64,000 nt of DNA from Streptomyces sp. NRRL F-6131 (GTDB lineage Bacteria > Actinomycetota > Actinomycetes > Streptomycetales > Streptomycetaceae). The position numbers and the translations under genes were made by a program. Positions 41,007 through 49,375 of the stretch are shown here, piece after piece. A model generated the notes under the pieces. That model had not been told where the DNA came from. It did not search any database and was given only the letters and a program-made list of their open reading frames with translations. The stretch's first letter is position 1. The number at the start of each line of letters is the position of its first letter. The stretch is taken from the NCBI GenBank assembly GCA_000719695.1, contig JOHN01000029.1:116280-180279 (forward strand). Reading direction: 5' to 3'.

Positions 41007-41411
41007 GGGTGCGTACTCCTGTCGACTGGAGGGGGTGTCCGATCGGAAGTCACTGGACGGATCCGGCGGTCGGTCCGGAGACCGCGCGGCGGTCGACGAG
41101 GGCGAGGAACGCCGTCACCGGCGCGATCGCGGCCACCGAGGCCCTGTCGCCGTGGTCGGCGACGACGAGCCCCGGGGGCGGGGGAGCGAGCGCAGGTCTG
41201 TTCACCGCGGTTACCGCCTTCGCGTGACTGAAGTTGGCGCGATATGTGCAGCGATGCTTGAACGATGGCTGTTTCGCGCAGATCTGAGCAAAGCGCGCCA
41301 TGATGCGCCAGTATTCAGGAGGCGGACCCCGGGGTCCAGACGGCGGGGTAAGAATGTTGTGTGCATGTCATGAGACCGGCCGGAAGCGGGTCGATCCGGG
41401 CCGGGGCCGGG
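41007..41411. promoter_or_regulatory. Regulatory region upstream of GH31 gene
   Basis: These 405 bases hold no gene I accept. Between 41215 and 41330 the composition drops to a more AT-rich level. Short repeated elements occur here (GCGCGAT, GATGCTTGAACGATG, TTTCGCGC, AAAGCGCGC), whose spaced arms suggest one or more sites for the DeoR-family protein encoded just upstream. I cannot fix the hexamers. Confidence 0.5.
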
Positions 41412-42170
41412 TCAGGCCCGGAGGACCCGGACGCCGCTCTCGGCGATCGCCCGCTCCTGGGCCTCCGTCACCTCGTCGTCGCTCACCAGGTCGTGGACCT
41501 CGGAGAGCGGGCAGATCTCGGCGAAGGTGACCCGGCCGATCTTGGTGCTGTCCGCCAGCACCACCGACCGCGCCGCGCTGCGCATGAACGCCCGGTCGGT
41601 CTGGGCCTCCATTTCGTCGTACGTGGTGCAGCCCTCCCGGGCGGTCAGGCCGTCCACGCCGATGAACGCGAGGTCCAGGTGGTACCGGGAGAGCATCCTG
41701 TCGGCGGCCGGACCGACCAGCTCGTAGCTCGTGGTCCGGGCGATGCCGCCCACCACCACCAGCTTGATGTCGGGCCGCACGATGAGGTCCGCCGCGATGT
41801 TGACGGCGTTGGTCACGATCGTGAGCCCGCCGCGCTCGGCCAGCACCCGCGCCAGCTCGCTCGTCGTCGTACCGCCCGTCAGACCCACCACCGCGCCGTC
41901 CGGCACCAGCCGGTCCGCCGCGAGCGCGATCCGCCGCTTCTCCGCCCGCCGCTTCCCGTGCCGGTGGCGCAACGGCAGTTCCAGGTTGACGCCCCCGGTG
42001 ACCGCCCCGCCGCGCGTGCGGTGCAGCAGCCCCTGGTCGTGCAACTCCTGCAGGTCCCGGCGGACGGTGGCCGACGACACCTCGAGTAGTTCGGCCAGCT
42101 CGTGCACGTCGGCGCTGCCGACCTGGGCGATGTGCGCGAGGATCCGGGAGGTCCGATCAGCTTTGAGCAT
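41412..42170 (-). CDS. DeoR-family transcriptional regulator
   Basis: The 252-residue protein has the classic two domains. The N-terminal helix-turn-helix (about 1-57) contains VHELAELLEVSSATVRRDLQEL, the DeoR signature, and the C-terminal DeoRC sensor (about 75-230) has the sugar-phosphate-isomerase-like motifs TGGTTTSELAR, VVVGGIARTTSYELVGP, and DSTKIGR. It would repress a sugar gene set and be released by a sugar phosphate. GH31 is the obvious target by position. The ATG at 42170 is the natural start, and the gene is monocistronic. Confidence 0.9.
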   Translation of the reverse strand: MLKADRTSRILAHIAQVGSADVHELAELLEVSSATVRRDLQELHDQGLLHRTRGGAVTGGVNLELPLRHRHGKRRAEKRRIALAADRLVPDGAVVGLTGGTTTSELARVLAERGGLTIVTNAVNIAADLIVRPDIKLVVVGGIARTTSYELVGPAADRMLSRYHLDLAFIGVDGLTAREGCTTYDEMEAQTDRAFMRSAARSVVLADSTKIGRVTFAEICPLSEVHDLVSDDEVTEAQERAIAESGVRVLRA

Positions 42171-42475
42171 GCCGAAGAGTGTAGATCGCGACCCTCGCCA
42201 TCGGCCGATCGTGAGCGTGGATTCGGGGGACGGCCTCCCGGGGCGACATCGGGGTCGGCCCGGGATCCCTCAGGCGGGACGGGAGGCGCTGGCTGCCATG
42301 GAGACACGGCCGCTGTCGCGGTCGACGTGGTGCGGTGATGCGGTCTGCGGCGGTTGGCCGAGCGCCGATGCCGGTGGCCGCCCCGCCCGGAGACCGGCTC
42401 CGGGCGGGGCGTGCGTCGCGGGCGCCCCCCGCATCTCGCAGTCCCGCAGTCCCGCAGCCCCGCGGCCGCGCAGCC
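42171..42475. other. Intergenic, no gene seen
   Basis: These 305 bases between the DeoR start and the next stop contain runs like CAGTCCCGCAGTCCCGCAGCCCCG (10-bp degenerate repeats near 42440-42465) and a possible hairpin around CCCGCCCGGAGACCGGCTCCGGGCGGG (42394-42420) that could terminate the secreted-protein gene. Confidence 0.4.
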
Positions 42476-42835
42476 TCAGCAGTCGGCGCGGAGGCTGTAG
42501 ACGGGGTTCCAGTCGCCCCTGACGGGACCGTAGTTGGCCGGCGTCGTGTAGATCAGGGTGCCCTTGGAGCCGAACATCCTGACCTTGCCGTTCCGGGGGA
42601 GGCGGTTGTTCCAGTAGCCGCCGCCGGTCCAGTTGTCGGTGATGGACATGCCGCAGTACAGGACGAAGCTCTCGCCGCGGTCGTTGGTGGCGCAGAACGC
42701 GCCGGACACGGTGCACGACGCCGCCGCCGTGCGGCCGGTGCTGACGCTGTCGGCTGCGACGGCGCTGGTGGCGGTGCCCGCCAGGACGGCGGCCGTGGCG
42801 GCGAGGACCGAGACGGTGGTGCGGATCTTGCGCAT
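42476..42835 (-). CDS. Small secreted Cys-containing protein (119 aa)
   Basis: The ATG at 42835 starts MRKIRTTVSVLAATAAVL, a clear signal peptide cleaved near AVAAD. The mature part of about 90 residues has four cysteines (CTVSGAFC, LYCGM, C-terminal ADC), aromatic Gly-rich turns (NWTGGGYWNN) and a beta-rich outline resembling small gamma-crystallin or inhibitor-like secreted folds of streptomycetes. It is likely disulfide-bonded and extracellular. Family not certain. The ribosome site (AAGCAGG) is moderate. Confidence 0.75.
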   Translation of the reverse strand: MRKIRTTVSVLAATAAVLAGTATSAVAADSVSTGRTAAASCTVSGAFCATNDRGESFVLYCGMSITDNWTGGGYWNNRLPRNGKVRMFGSKGTLIYTTPANYGPVRGDWNPVYSLRADC

Positions 42836-42988
42836 GATGCCTGCTTTCGGGTTCGTTCGGATGCTGTGGCATCACCGTGCCGGAACGGTCTTCCGGAAAA
42901 CTTGAACGAACCTTGAATCCGCTGACGGCCAGTGCCGCGTACGCACCTGCGGGCACGGCCGGGCCGGTGACCGGCGGCGGGCCGGGTC

Positions 42989-43552
42989 TCAGGGGCGGGC
43001 GGTGGTGGGGTTCGGTCCGAGGTCCTCGGTCCAGTCGTCGGCCAGCAGGCCGAGGACGACCTCGTCGAGGAACTCGCCGTACACCCAGGCGGAGCGGCGC
43101 AGTCGGCCCTCGAGCGCGAAGCCCGCGCTCTCGGCGGCCGCGATCATCGGCCGGTTGTCGGCGAGGGTGTCGACCTGGAGGCGGTGCAGCCCGCGCACGG
43201 TGAATCCGTAGTGGCAGAGCAGTCGCACCGTCTCGCCGGCCAGTCCGCGCCCGCGGAAGGCGGGTCGTAGGGCGAGGCCGAGGTGGGCGAGACGGTTGTG
43301 GGTGTCGATGCCCCAGAGCAGGGCCTCGCCGGCCAGTTCGCCGGAGGACAGCTCCACCACGGAGAACAGGGCGGCGTCGTCGGCGGGCGGCGTCACGGCG
43401 TACGGGGACTCGGCGGCGCCGGGTGAGAGCGGGCGCCAGGGGCGGGAGTCGGCGCGGGAGCGGGTGGGGACGTCGTCGTGGAGCTCGCGCTGGAGCACGG
43501 GGACGTCGCTGTCGTGGCGGGCCCGGAGGGCGATGCGAGAGGTCTGTAGCAT
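42989..43552 (-). CDS. GNAT acetyltransferase, RimJ/RimL type
   Basis: The 187-residue protein has the GNAT core: strand HLGLALRPAFRGRGLAGETV with the acetyl-CoA loop RGRGLAG, then LHRLQVDTLADNRPMIAAAESAGFALEGRLRRSAWVYGEFLDEVVLG, a very typical RimL ending. It would transfer acetyl to a protein N-terminus or a small amine. It is the mirror partner of the divergent monooxygenase gene at 43627, 74 bases away. The two share a promoter region but no obvious pathway. Confidence 0.88.
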   Translation of the reverse strand: MLQTSRIALRARHDSDVPVLQRELHDDVPTRSRADSRPWRPLSPGAAESPYAVTPPADDAALFSVVELSSGELAGEALLWGIDTHNRLAHLGLALRPAFRGRGLAGETVRLLCHYGFTVRGLHRLQVDTLADNRPMIAAAESAGFALEGRLRRSAWVYGEFLDEVVLGLLADDWTEDLGPNPTTARP

Positions 43553-43626
43553 GTCACATTGCTAACAGTCGTGGGGGTGGCTCGGCCATCGGATTTCCGC
43601 TGCCCCGCCCGGTCGCCGGGCGGGGA

Positions 43627-44664
43627 ATGCCGGCGCCGAGGGTGGCTGTTGCCAGGGAGGTGACCGCCTCGCCCGCCCTTCGCCTCTCCGTGCTGGACCG
43701 TTCCCGGACCCGCCGTGGGGAGGAGCCCGCGCGGGCGCTGCGCGACACCGTGGCGTTCGCGGTGGAGGCCGAGCGGCTCGGCTACCACCGGTTCTGGGTC
43801 TCCGAGCACCACGGGGTGCCGGGTGTGGCCGGTTCGGCGCCCACGGTGCTGGCGGCGGCGGTGGCCGCGGCGACCTCGCGGATCAGGGTCGGTACCGGCG
43901 GGGTGATGCTGCCCAACCACCAGCCCCTGGTCGTGGCCGAGCAGTTCGGTGTGCTCGCCTCGCTGTTCCCGGGCCGGATCGACATGGGCCTGGGCCGGTC
44001 GGTGGGCTTCACCGACGGGGTGCGCCGGGCACTGGGCCGGGAGAAGGACGCCGCCGACGAGTTCCCCGAGCAGCTGGCCGAACTCCTCTCCTGGTTCGAC
44101 CACGCCGCGCGCGGCCCCGGCGGTGTGCACGCGCGCCCGTCCGAGGGCCTGGACGTCCCCGCGTTCGTGCTGGCCACCGGCGCGGGCGCGGACGTCGCCG
44201 CCGACGCCGGTCTGCCCCTGGTGATCGCGACGGTGCGCGGGGAGGAGGCCGTGCGGGCCGCGATCGACCGCTACCGAAAGCGCTTCCGCCCCTCGGCCCG
44301 CGCCGAACGGCCGTACGTCGTGGTGTCCGGGACGGTCGCCGTCGCCGAGACCGAGGACCGGGCCCGCGAACTGCTCGTCCCGGAGGCCTGGTCGAGCGCC
44401 CACAGCCGGACGCACGGCGAGTTCTCGCCGCTCGAGCCGGTGGACGAGGTCCTCGCCCGGCCGATGACCGCGCGGGAGCGCGCCGCCTTCGAGCAGGCCA
44501 TGACCGGCCACATCGCGGGCACCCCGGTCCAGGCGCTCGGCGAGCTGAAGGGCCTGCTGGAGCGCACCGGTGCCGACGAGTACCTGCTGACCACCAGCAC
44601 CTACGACCGGGCGGACCTGCTCACCTCCTACCGTCTGCTCGCCGAGGCCGCCGGCCTGGTGTGA
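43627..44664 (+). CDS. Luciferase-like flavin monooxygenase (LLM)
   Basis: The 345-residue enzyme carries the LLM fold marks: LSVLDRSRTR near the start, FWVSEHHGVPGVAGSAP (the YRFWVAEHH-type block), RIRVGTGGVMLPNHQPLVVAEQFG, and LFPGRIDMGLGRSVGF. It matches the reduced-flavin-dependent group 1 LLM proteins, which act on small molecules with an external FMN reductase. The start is uncertain: ATG 43627, GTG 43642 or GTG 43660 are all in frame, and I kept the longest. No reductase partner is adjacent. Confidence 0.85.
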   Translation: MPAPRVAVAREVTASPALRLSVLDRSRTRRGEEPARALRDTVAFAVEAERLGYHRFWVSEHHGVPGVAGSAPTVLAAAVAAATSRIRVGTGGVMLPNHQPLVVAEQFGVLASLFPGRIDMGLGRSVGFTDGVRRALGREKDAADEFPEQLAELLSWFDHAARGPGGVHARPSEGLDVPAFVLATGAGADVAADAGLPLVIATVRGEEAVRAAIDRYRKRFRPSARAERPYVVVSGTVAVAETEDRARELLVPEAWSSAHSRTHGEFSPLEPVDEVLARPMTARERAAFEQAMTGHIAGTPVQALGELKGLLERTGADEYLLTTSTYDRADLLTSYRLLAEAAGLV

Positions 44665-44698
44665 CCGCCGTGCGCGTGAACGGGGGCGTCCTCGGGGG

Positions 44699-45643
44699 TC
44701 ACCGGTCCGGGAGTGCGGTGAACGGCCCGTTCAGGGCGGCGAGTTCGTCGGCGTCCAGGACGAGGTCGGCCGCCGCCGCGCTGTCCCGGATGCTGGCGGG
44801 TCGGCGGGCGCCGGGGATCGGGAGGACGGCGGGGGAGAGCGCGAGCAGCCACGCCAGGCCGACCCGTTGGGGCGACACGCCGCGCTCCGCGGCGATCCGG
44901 TGGAAGGCGGTGCGCGCCGGGGCGCAGGCATCCGGGGCGCCGCCGGTCGGGGTGCCGTCCGTCGGGACGCCGTCCGCGGGGCCGTCCAGGACGCTGCGGG
45001 CCAGGCCGCCGAGCGGGCTCCACGGCAGGAAGGCCAGGCCCAGCCGTTCGGCGAGCCGCAGTTGGGGCAGGGCGGCGCGGTCGGCGGGGGAGAGCCGGTT
45101 CTGCACCGAGACCAGGTCCGGGCCGAGGATCTCCCGGGCCGTCAGGATCTGCTGCTCGTCGACGTTGGAGAGGCCCGCCGCGCGGATCTTCCCGGCGTCC
45201 AGCAGCTCGCGCAGCGCCCCCACCGAGTCCGCCCAGGGCACCCGGGGGTCGGGCTTGTGCAGCTGGTAGAGGTCGACGGCGTCCACGCCCAGGCGGCGCA
45301 GCGACCCTTCGCAGGCCCGCCGGAGGTGCTCGGGCCGGCCGTCGACCGTCCACGAGCCGTCCCCGGGGCGCCCTCGGCCGCCCTTGGTGGCGACCAGCAC
45401 GGCGGCCCGGTCGGCGGCCGGCCGGGCGGCCAGGGCGCGGGCGATCAGGCGCTCGTTGTGGCCGACCTCGTCGGCGTGCCAGTGGTAGGAGTCGGCGGTG
45501 TCGAGCAGGGTGACGCCCGCGTCCAGCGCGGCGTGCACGGTGGTGAGGGCGGCGTCCTGGTCCGGGCGGCCCTCCACCGAGAGGGGCATCGCGCCGAGCC
45601 CGATCGCGCCGGTGCTCCGCTCTCCGAGGGTGCGCTGTCGCAC
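44699..45643 (-). CDS. Aldo/keto reductase
   Basis: The GTG at 45643 is 2 bases past the stop of the upstream epimerase. The 314-residue TIM-barrel oxidoreductase has LDTADSY (catalytic Asp and Tyr), the LVATKGG lysine and the LYQLHKPD His in family positions, and a GLSNV motif near residue 155. It ends with cofactor residues PIPGARRPASIRDSAAA, the NADPH-binding block of the YajO/Tas-type group. With the epimerase it forms an operon, possibly acting on a sugar or small carbonyl. The substrate is unknown. Confidence 0.88.
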   Translation of the reverse strand: MRQRTLGERSTGAIGLGAMPLSVEGRPDQDAALTTVHAALDAGVTLLDTADSYHWHADEVGHNERLIARALAARPAADRAAVLVATKGGRGRPGDGSWTVDGRPEHLRRACEGSLRRLGVDAVDLYQLHKPDPRVPWADSVGALRELLDAGKIRAAGLSNVDEQQILTAREILGPDLVSVQNRLSPADRAALPQLRLAERLGLAFLPWSPLGGLARSVLDGPADGVPTDGTPTGGAPDACAPARTAFHRIAAERGVSPQRVGLAWLLALSPAVLPIPGARRPASIRDSAAAADLVLDADELAALNGPFTALPDR

Positions 45644-45645
45644 GG

Positions 45646-46731
45646 TCAGGCCGCCTTTCGGTCGTTCGGGTGGGTGCTGCCGGTCGCCGCGGGCCCGCCC
45701 GTGGACGCCCGTGGCCCGCCCGGCGCCGTCGCTTCGACGGCCTCGGTGACGGCGGCGGGCAGCCAGTCGTGGAGCGGCGAGAAGGCGAGGCCGAGCGACT
45801 GGGCGCGCCGGGTGTCCATCGGGTACCAGCGGTCGAAGGAGAACGGCGAGTGGTCCGCGCCCTCGGCCCGCCGGTACCGGGCGGTCGTGCCGAGCCGGTC
45901 GGCGACCAGCTCGCTCAGGCCGACCGCGTCGAGCGGCTCGGCGGAGGCGGCGTTGACGGCGCCGACGGCCGGTGAGGCGGCGACCGCGGCGAGGGCGGCG
46001 GCGATCTCCCGGTGCTGGACGAAGGAGGTCGGGCGCGGCTGCTCGTGCACGGCGACCGGTCGTCCGGCGGCGACCAGCTCGGTGTAGTGCGCGAGCCGGC
46101 CGGTGAAGTCCCGCGCCCCGCCTCCGAGCACATGGGCGCTGCGCACGCTCGCCCAGCCGAACGGCGGCCGTCCGGCGGCGAGCACGGCCTCGGCCTGGCG
46201 CTTGCCCTCGGCGTAGGCGGTGGCCCCGCCGAAGTGCCGGGCGATCGCCGCCGGGTCGTGCCACGGCAGGGCGAGGTCCACCGGCCAGTGCGCCGGGTCG
46301 ACGGTCTCCTCCGTCACCGGCACCCCGGGCGCGGTGCGGACGAGCGGCGAGGTCGCGGGGTCGTAGACCTCCATGGTGGACGTCATCACGTACCGGGCGG
46401 TGCGGTCGGCGAAGACCCGACGGGCCACCGCGGCCTGGGCGGGCGTGTACAGCACCTGGTCGATCACCGCGTCGAAGGTGCGGTCGCCGAGGGCGGCGGT
46501 CAGCGCGGCCTCGTCGTCGCGGTCGGCCCGGACGTGGTCCACGCCGGGCGGGGGCGGGGCGGACCCGCGGTTGACCAGGGTGACCCGCGCCCCGGCGTCG
46601 CGCAGCAGGGTGACCAGGTGACGGCCGAAGTACCTCGTCCCGCCGATCACGCACACACGGCGCGGGACGCTGTCCCAGGCGGTGTCCGGTCCGGCGTTCG
46701 TCGTGGTCTCCGGTGGTACGGCGTTGCTCAT
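45646..46731 (-). CDS. NAD-dependent epimerase/dehydratase-like protein
   Basis: The 361-residue protein (ATG 46731; a GTG three codons upstream is possible) begins with an extended SDR Rossmann motif CVIGGTRYFGRHLV, consistent with the GGTxxxG subtype of RNA-binding or atypical epimerases. The active-site YxxxK is YAEGK at about residue 196, with a catalytic-type ST-ME-VYD upstream. The C-terminal substrate domain contains FSFDRWYPMDTRRAQSLGL. I cannot give the substrate. It is the first gene of a two-gene unit with the aldo/keto reductase, preceded by the LuxR gene and a dyad-rich gap. Confidence 0.82.
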   Translation of the reverse strand: MSNAVPPETTTNAGPDTAWDSVPRRVCVIGGTRYFGRHLVTLLRDAGARVTLVNRGSAPPPPGVDHVRADRDDEAALTAALGDRTFDAVIDQVLYTPAQAAVARRVFADRTARYVMTSTMEVYDPATSPLVRTAPGVPVTEETVDPAHWPVDLALPWHDPAAIARHFGGATAYAEGKRQAEAVLAAGRPPFGWASVRSAHVLGGGARDFTGRLAHYTELVAAGRPVAVHEQPRPTSFVQHREIAAALAAVAASPAVGAVNAASAEPLDAVGLSELVADRLGTTARYRRAEGADHSPFSFDRWYPMDTRRAQSLGLAFSPLHDWLPAAVTEAVEATAPGGPRASTGGPAATGSTHPNDRKAA

Positions 46732-46754
46732 GGCGATCACTCTGCCGCCGAACG

Positions 46755-46807
46755 GTCATCAGCAGAACTGCCGATCTGCTGAACACGTCATCAGCTGAGC
46801 TGGTGAC
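46755..46807. promoter_or_regulatory. Dyads and direct repeats upstream of epimerase operon
   Basis: TCAGCAGA/TCTGCTGA (46759-46782, 8-base loop) is followed by GTCATCAGCT/AGCTGGTGAC (46787-46807, one mismatch). GTCATCAGC also occurs twice in direct orientation (46755-46763, 46787-46795). These are plausible operators for the adjacent LuxR-type protein, or a terminator of its gene. Confidence 0.55.
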
Positions 46808-46830
46808 CGGTCGACCTCCCGCCCGCGAGG

Positions 46831-47799
46831 TCAGAGCCAGCCGCGGCGCGCCGCCTGCACCCCGGCCTGGAAGCGGGTGGTGGCGCCCAGTCGGGCCAGC
46901 AGGGTGGCGACGCGCCGGACCACCGTGCGCCGGCCCAGGCCCAGCCGTCGTGCGATGGCGTCGTCGGTGGCGCCGCTGGCCATCAGGACGAGGATGCGCC
47001 GGTCCCGGTCGTCGAGCTGGAGACCGGCGCCGGCGGTGGAGGCGGGCACGGCGAGCCGCCAGAACGTCTCGAAGACGGCGGCCAGGGCGTTCAGCAGGCT
47101 GGACGGGCGGACGAGCAGCGAGACGACGCCCGGCCGGTCGTCGGCGGGGAGGGTGACGACGGCGAGGTCGTCGTCGCCGAGGGCGAGCTTGAGCGGCGGT
47201 TCGTCGAGCGTCCTGGCCTGTTCGCCGGCCTCGATCATCCGCGCCATGTTGGGGCCGGCCACGGGGTCGTCGAAGGCGCAGCCGCCGTAGATCGAGCGGT
47301 AGACGACCCCGGCGGCCATCCGCCGGCGCTGCAGCACCTCCTGGGCGAGGTAGTGCGCGGTGTCCCCGGAGTACGGGGGGACGTCGATGACCCGTACCTC
47401 GCGGCGGGCGGCGAGCTGGAGCCGCCGGGCGGCCGCGAGCACTTCGGCGGGGTCCTCGACCACCTCCAGGGCGGCGTAGCCGCCGGCGCCGCGGCGGGCG
47501 AGGCGGTAGAGCCGGTCGAGTTCGGCGCCCGCCCGGCGGGCGTCGGCGCGCCGGGCGGCGTCGCGCTGGAGCGCGGCCTCGACGACCTGGGCGGGCGGCA
47601 GTGCCTCCCAGGTGAGGTTGCGGTGGTCGCAGGGCATCACGATGCCCTCGGCGGCGAGTTCGGCGAGCAGGGCGAGCAGGGCGTCCTCGTCGATCCCGGC
47701 CCCCGCCGCGAGGTCCGGCAGGCGTGCCTGCGGCCGGCCGATCAGCCAGTGGTAGACCCGCCCGCGCTCGGAGTCGGGATCCAGCACGTCGTGCAGCAC
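46831..47799 (-). CDS. LuxR-type orphan regulator with N-terminal DprA-like/effector region
   Basis: The GTG at 47799 has AAGGGGGT just upstream and gives 322 residues. The C-terminal 60 residues are a LuxR helix-turn-helix (LDDRDRRILVLMASGATDDAIARRLGLGRRTVVRRV). The N-terminal third is a winged-helix-like region (WLIGRPQARLPDLAAGAGIDEDALLALLAEL), and the middle resembles the sensor domain of TrmB/LuxR-type Streptomyces regulators (YRSIYGGCAFDDPVAGPNMARMIEAGEQ). It lacks a receiver Asp, so it is not a response regulator. It precedes the epimerase-reductase operon on the same strand and probably controls it. Confidence 0.82.
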   Translation of the reverse strand: MLHDVLDPDSERGRVYHWLIGRPQARLPDLAAGAGIDEDALLALLAELAAEGIVMPCDHRNLTWEALPPAQVVEAALQRDAARRADARRAGAELDRLYRLARRGAGGYAALEVVEDPAEVLAAARRLQLAARREVRVIDVPPYSGDTAHYLAQEVLQRRRMAAGVVYRSIYGGCAFDDPVAGPNMARMIEAGEQARTLDEPPLKLALGDDDLAVVTLPADDRPGVVSLLVRPSSLLNALAAVFETFWRLAVPASTAGAGLQLDDRDRRILVLMASGATDDAIARRLGLGRRTVVRRVATLLARLGATTRFQAGVQAARRGWL

Positions 47800-48015
47800 A
47801 ACACCCCCTTGCCTGCCATGTCCATGGCGACATGGTCGGTGGGCGAAGCCTACCCGGCCCCGTGGCGCACATGCGCCGGTGGCCCAACCGGGCCGTCGGG
47901 CGCTCTGGCGCACGGCGGGGTCGCCTCGCGAGAGTTGCTCGGTGTCCGCACAGTTCGCCGAGCGCCCCTCCGGGTGCTCGGTGCACGGCCGCGCCCTCAC
48001 GCCCAAGGACGATTC

Positions 48016-49188
48016 ATGACAGCTGCTCCGCCCGCCGCCGCCCCACCCGCCGTCAGGCCCGCCGGGACCGCCGGGACCGCCGGGACCGCCGGGACCGTCA
48101 GGTCAGCCAGGCCCGCCAGGTCCGCCCGCGCGAGGACGGCGGTCGCCGCTCTCGTCGGCGCTCTCGTGCTGCTCCTCCTGCCCGGGGTGTCCTCCGCACG
48201 GGCCGAGGCGCCCGCCCCGCCGCCGATGCGGGACGGTTACGGCCTCACCCAGGTCGGCGCCGCCACCGGCAGCGCCACCGACTTCGTCATCACCGTGACC
48301 ACCCCGGAGGTCGCCGGCGCGCACACGGTCCGGATCCTGCTGCCCGCCGACTACGCGACCCGTCCGGACGCGCGTTACCCGGTCCTGTACTTCCTGCACG
48401 GCGCCTCGGCCGGCCCCACCGACCCCCGCCTGGCCTACCCCGCGCTGACGGCGTCGAGGTCGATGATCACGGTGATCCCGGACGGCGGCCTCCGCGGCTG
48501 GTACACCGACTGGATCGACCGGACCACCGCGGCCGGGGTCCAGAACTGGCAGACCTTCCACCTCACCCAGGTGGTCCCCTTCATCGACGCCAACCTCCGC
48601 ACCCTGACCGACCGGAAGCACCGCGCCGTCGGTGGCCTGTCGATGGGCGGCTTCGGCGCGCTGCACTACGCCCAGGCCCGGCCGGAGCTCTTCGGCCACG
48701 TCCTCACCATGTCCGGCGCCAACGACCTCTCGGCGGACGAGATGGTCATCCGCGGCGCCGTCGTCGGCACCCTCACCAACGCCGGCACCGTCCTGTGCGC
48801 CCCCGCCCCCGGAGAACCCTGCGGCTTCGACTACGGCCCCACGGTGTCCAGCGACGCGATCTTCGGCACCCCGTACCCGGTCTTCAACCTGGACTGGCGC
48901 TGGAACGCCGCCGACCCGGTCTCCCACGCCGGCCTGCTGGCCGACACGGACGTCGCCGTCTACACCGGCAACGGCAACGGCGACCCCGCCGGCATGGAGT
49001 TCTGGGCCGAGGGCACCGCCAAGCGCCTCACCGACCGCCTGACCGCCCTCGGCATCCCGCACCGCTACGTGAACTACGGCGGCGGCGCCGGCTGGGGCCC
49101 GGCCTGCGACGGCGGCCACAGCCACGGCTGCTGGGCCCAGGACCTCGTGGACTACGTGCCGCGCCTCGAAGCAGCCTTTGCCGCCTGA
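48016..49188 (+). CDS. Secreted esterase of the antigen 85/esterase D type
   Basis: The 390-residue protein has AAGGA six bases before the ATG, a long Ala/Pro/Gly-rich N-terminus (with four 9-bp GGGACCGCC repeats giving GTA repeats), a signal helix at about 40-58, then an alpha/beta hydrolase domain. Ser209 lies in GLSMGGFGALHY, with acid and His in the later part (DVAVYTGNGNGD, GGHSHGCW). The fold matches PF00756 esterases such as Ag85 and feruloyl esterases. Substrate unknown. It is likely exported and has an insert with Cys pairs (CAPAPGEPCGF). Confidence 0.85.
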   Translation: MTAAPPAAAPPAVRPAGTAGTAGTAGTVRSARPARSARARTAVAALVGALVLLLLPGVSSARAEAPAPPPMRDGYGLTQVGAATGSATDFVITVTTPEVAGAHTVRILLPADYATRPDARYPVLYFLHGASAGPTDPRLAYPALTASRSMITVIPDGGLRGWYTDWIDRTTAAGVQNWQTFHLTQVVPFIDANLRTLTDRKHRAVGGLSMGGFGALHYAQARPELFGHVLTMSGANDLSADEMVIRGAVVGTLTNAGTVLCAPAPGEPCGFDYGPTVSSDAIFGTPYPVFNLDWRWNAADPVSHAGLLADTDVAVYTGNGNGDPAGMEFWAEGTAKRLTDRLTALGIPHRYVNYGGGAGWGPACDGGHSHGCWAQDLVDYVPRLEAAFAA

Positions 49189-49263
49189 GACCCGGTCGAC
49201 CCGTTCGTAGGACCGCCCCCACCGGCCCGGCCCCACACCGGCGCCGGCAACGCCCCCCATCCG

Positions 49264-49312
49264 GGCCCGTCCCCACGCGGGCCCGCACGTCAGACCGGCC
49301 CGTCCCCACGCG
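49264..49312. repeat. 16-bp direct repeat in intergenic region
   Basis: GGCCCGTCCCCACGCG occurs at 49264-49279 and 49297-49312, between the esterase and ricin-lectin genes. Confidence 0.7.
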
Positions 49313-49375
49313 TGCCCCGAGCGTCACCGGCCACCACCGAACCACGGTTCCCCTCCCGACGAAAGGACCCGATCT

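Noticed and set aside
41050..41301. 83-residue frame in the GH31 upstream region
   Set aside because: No ribosome site and it covers the likely regulatory repeats; no family.
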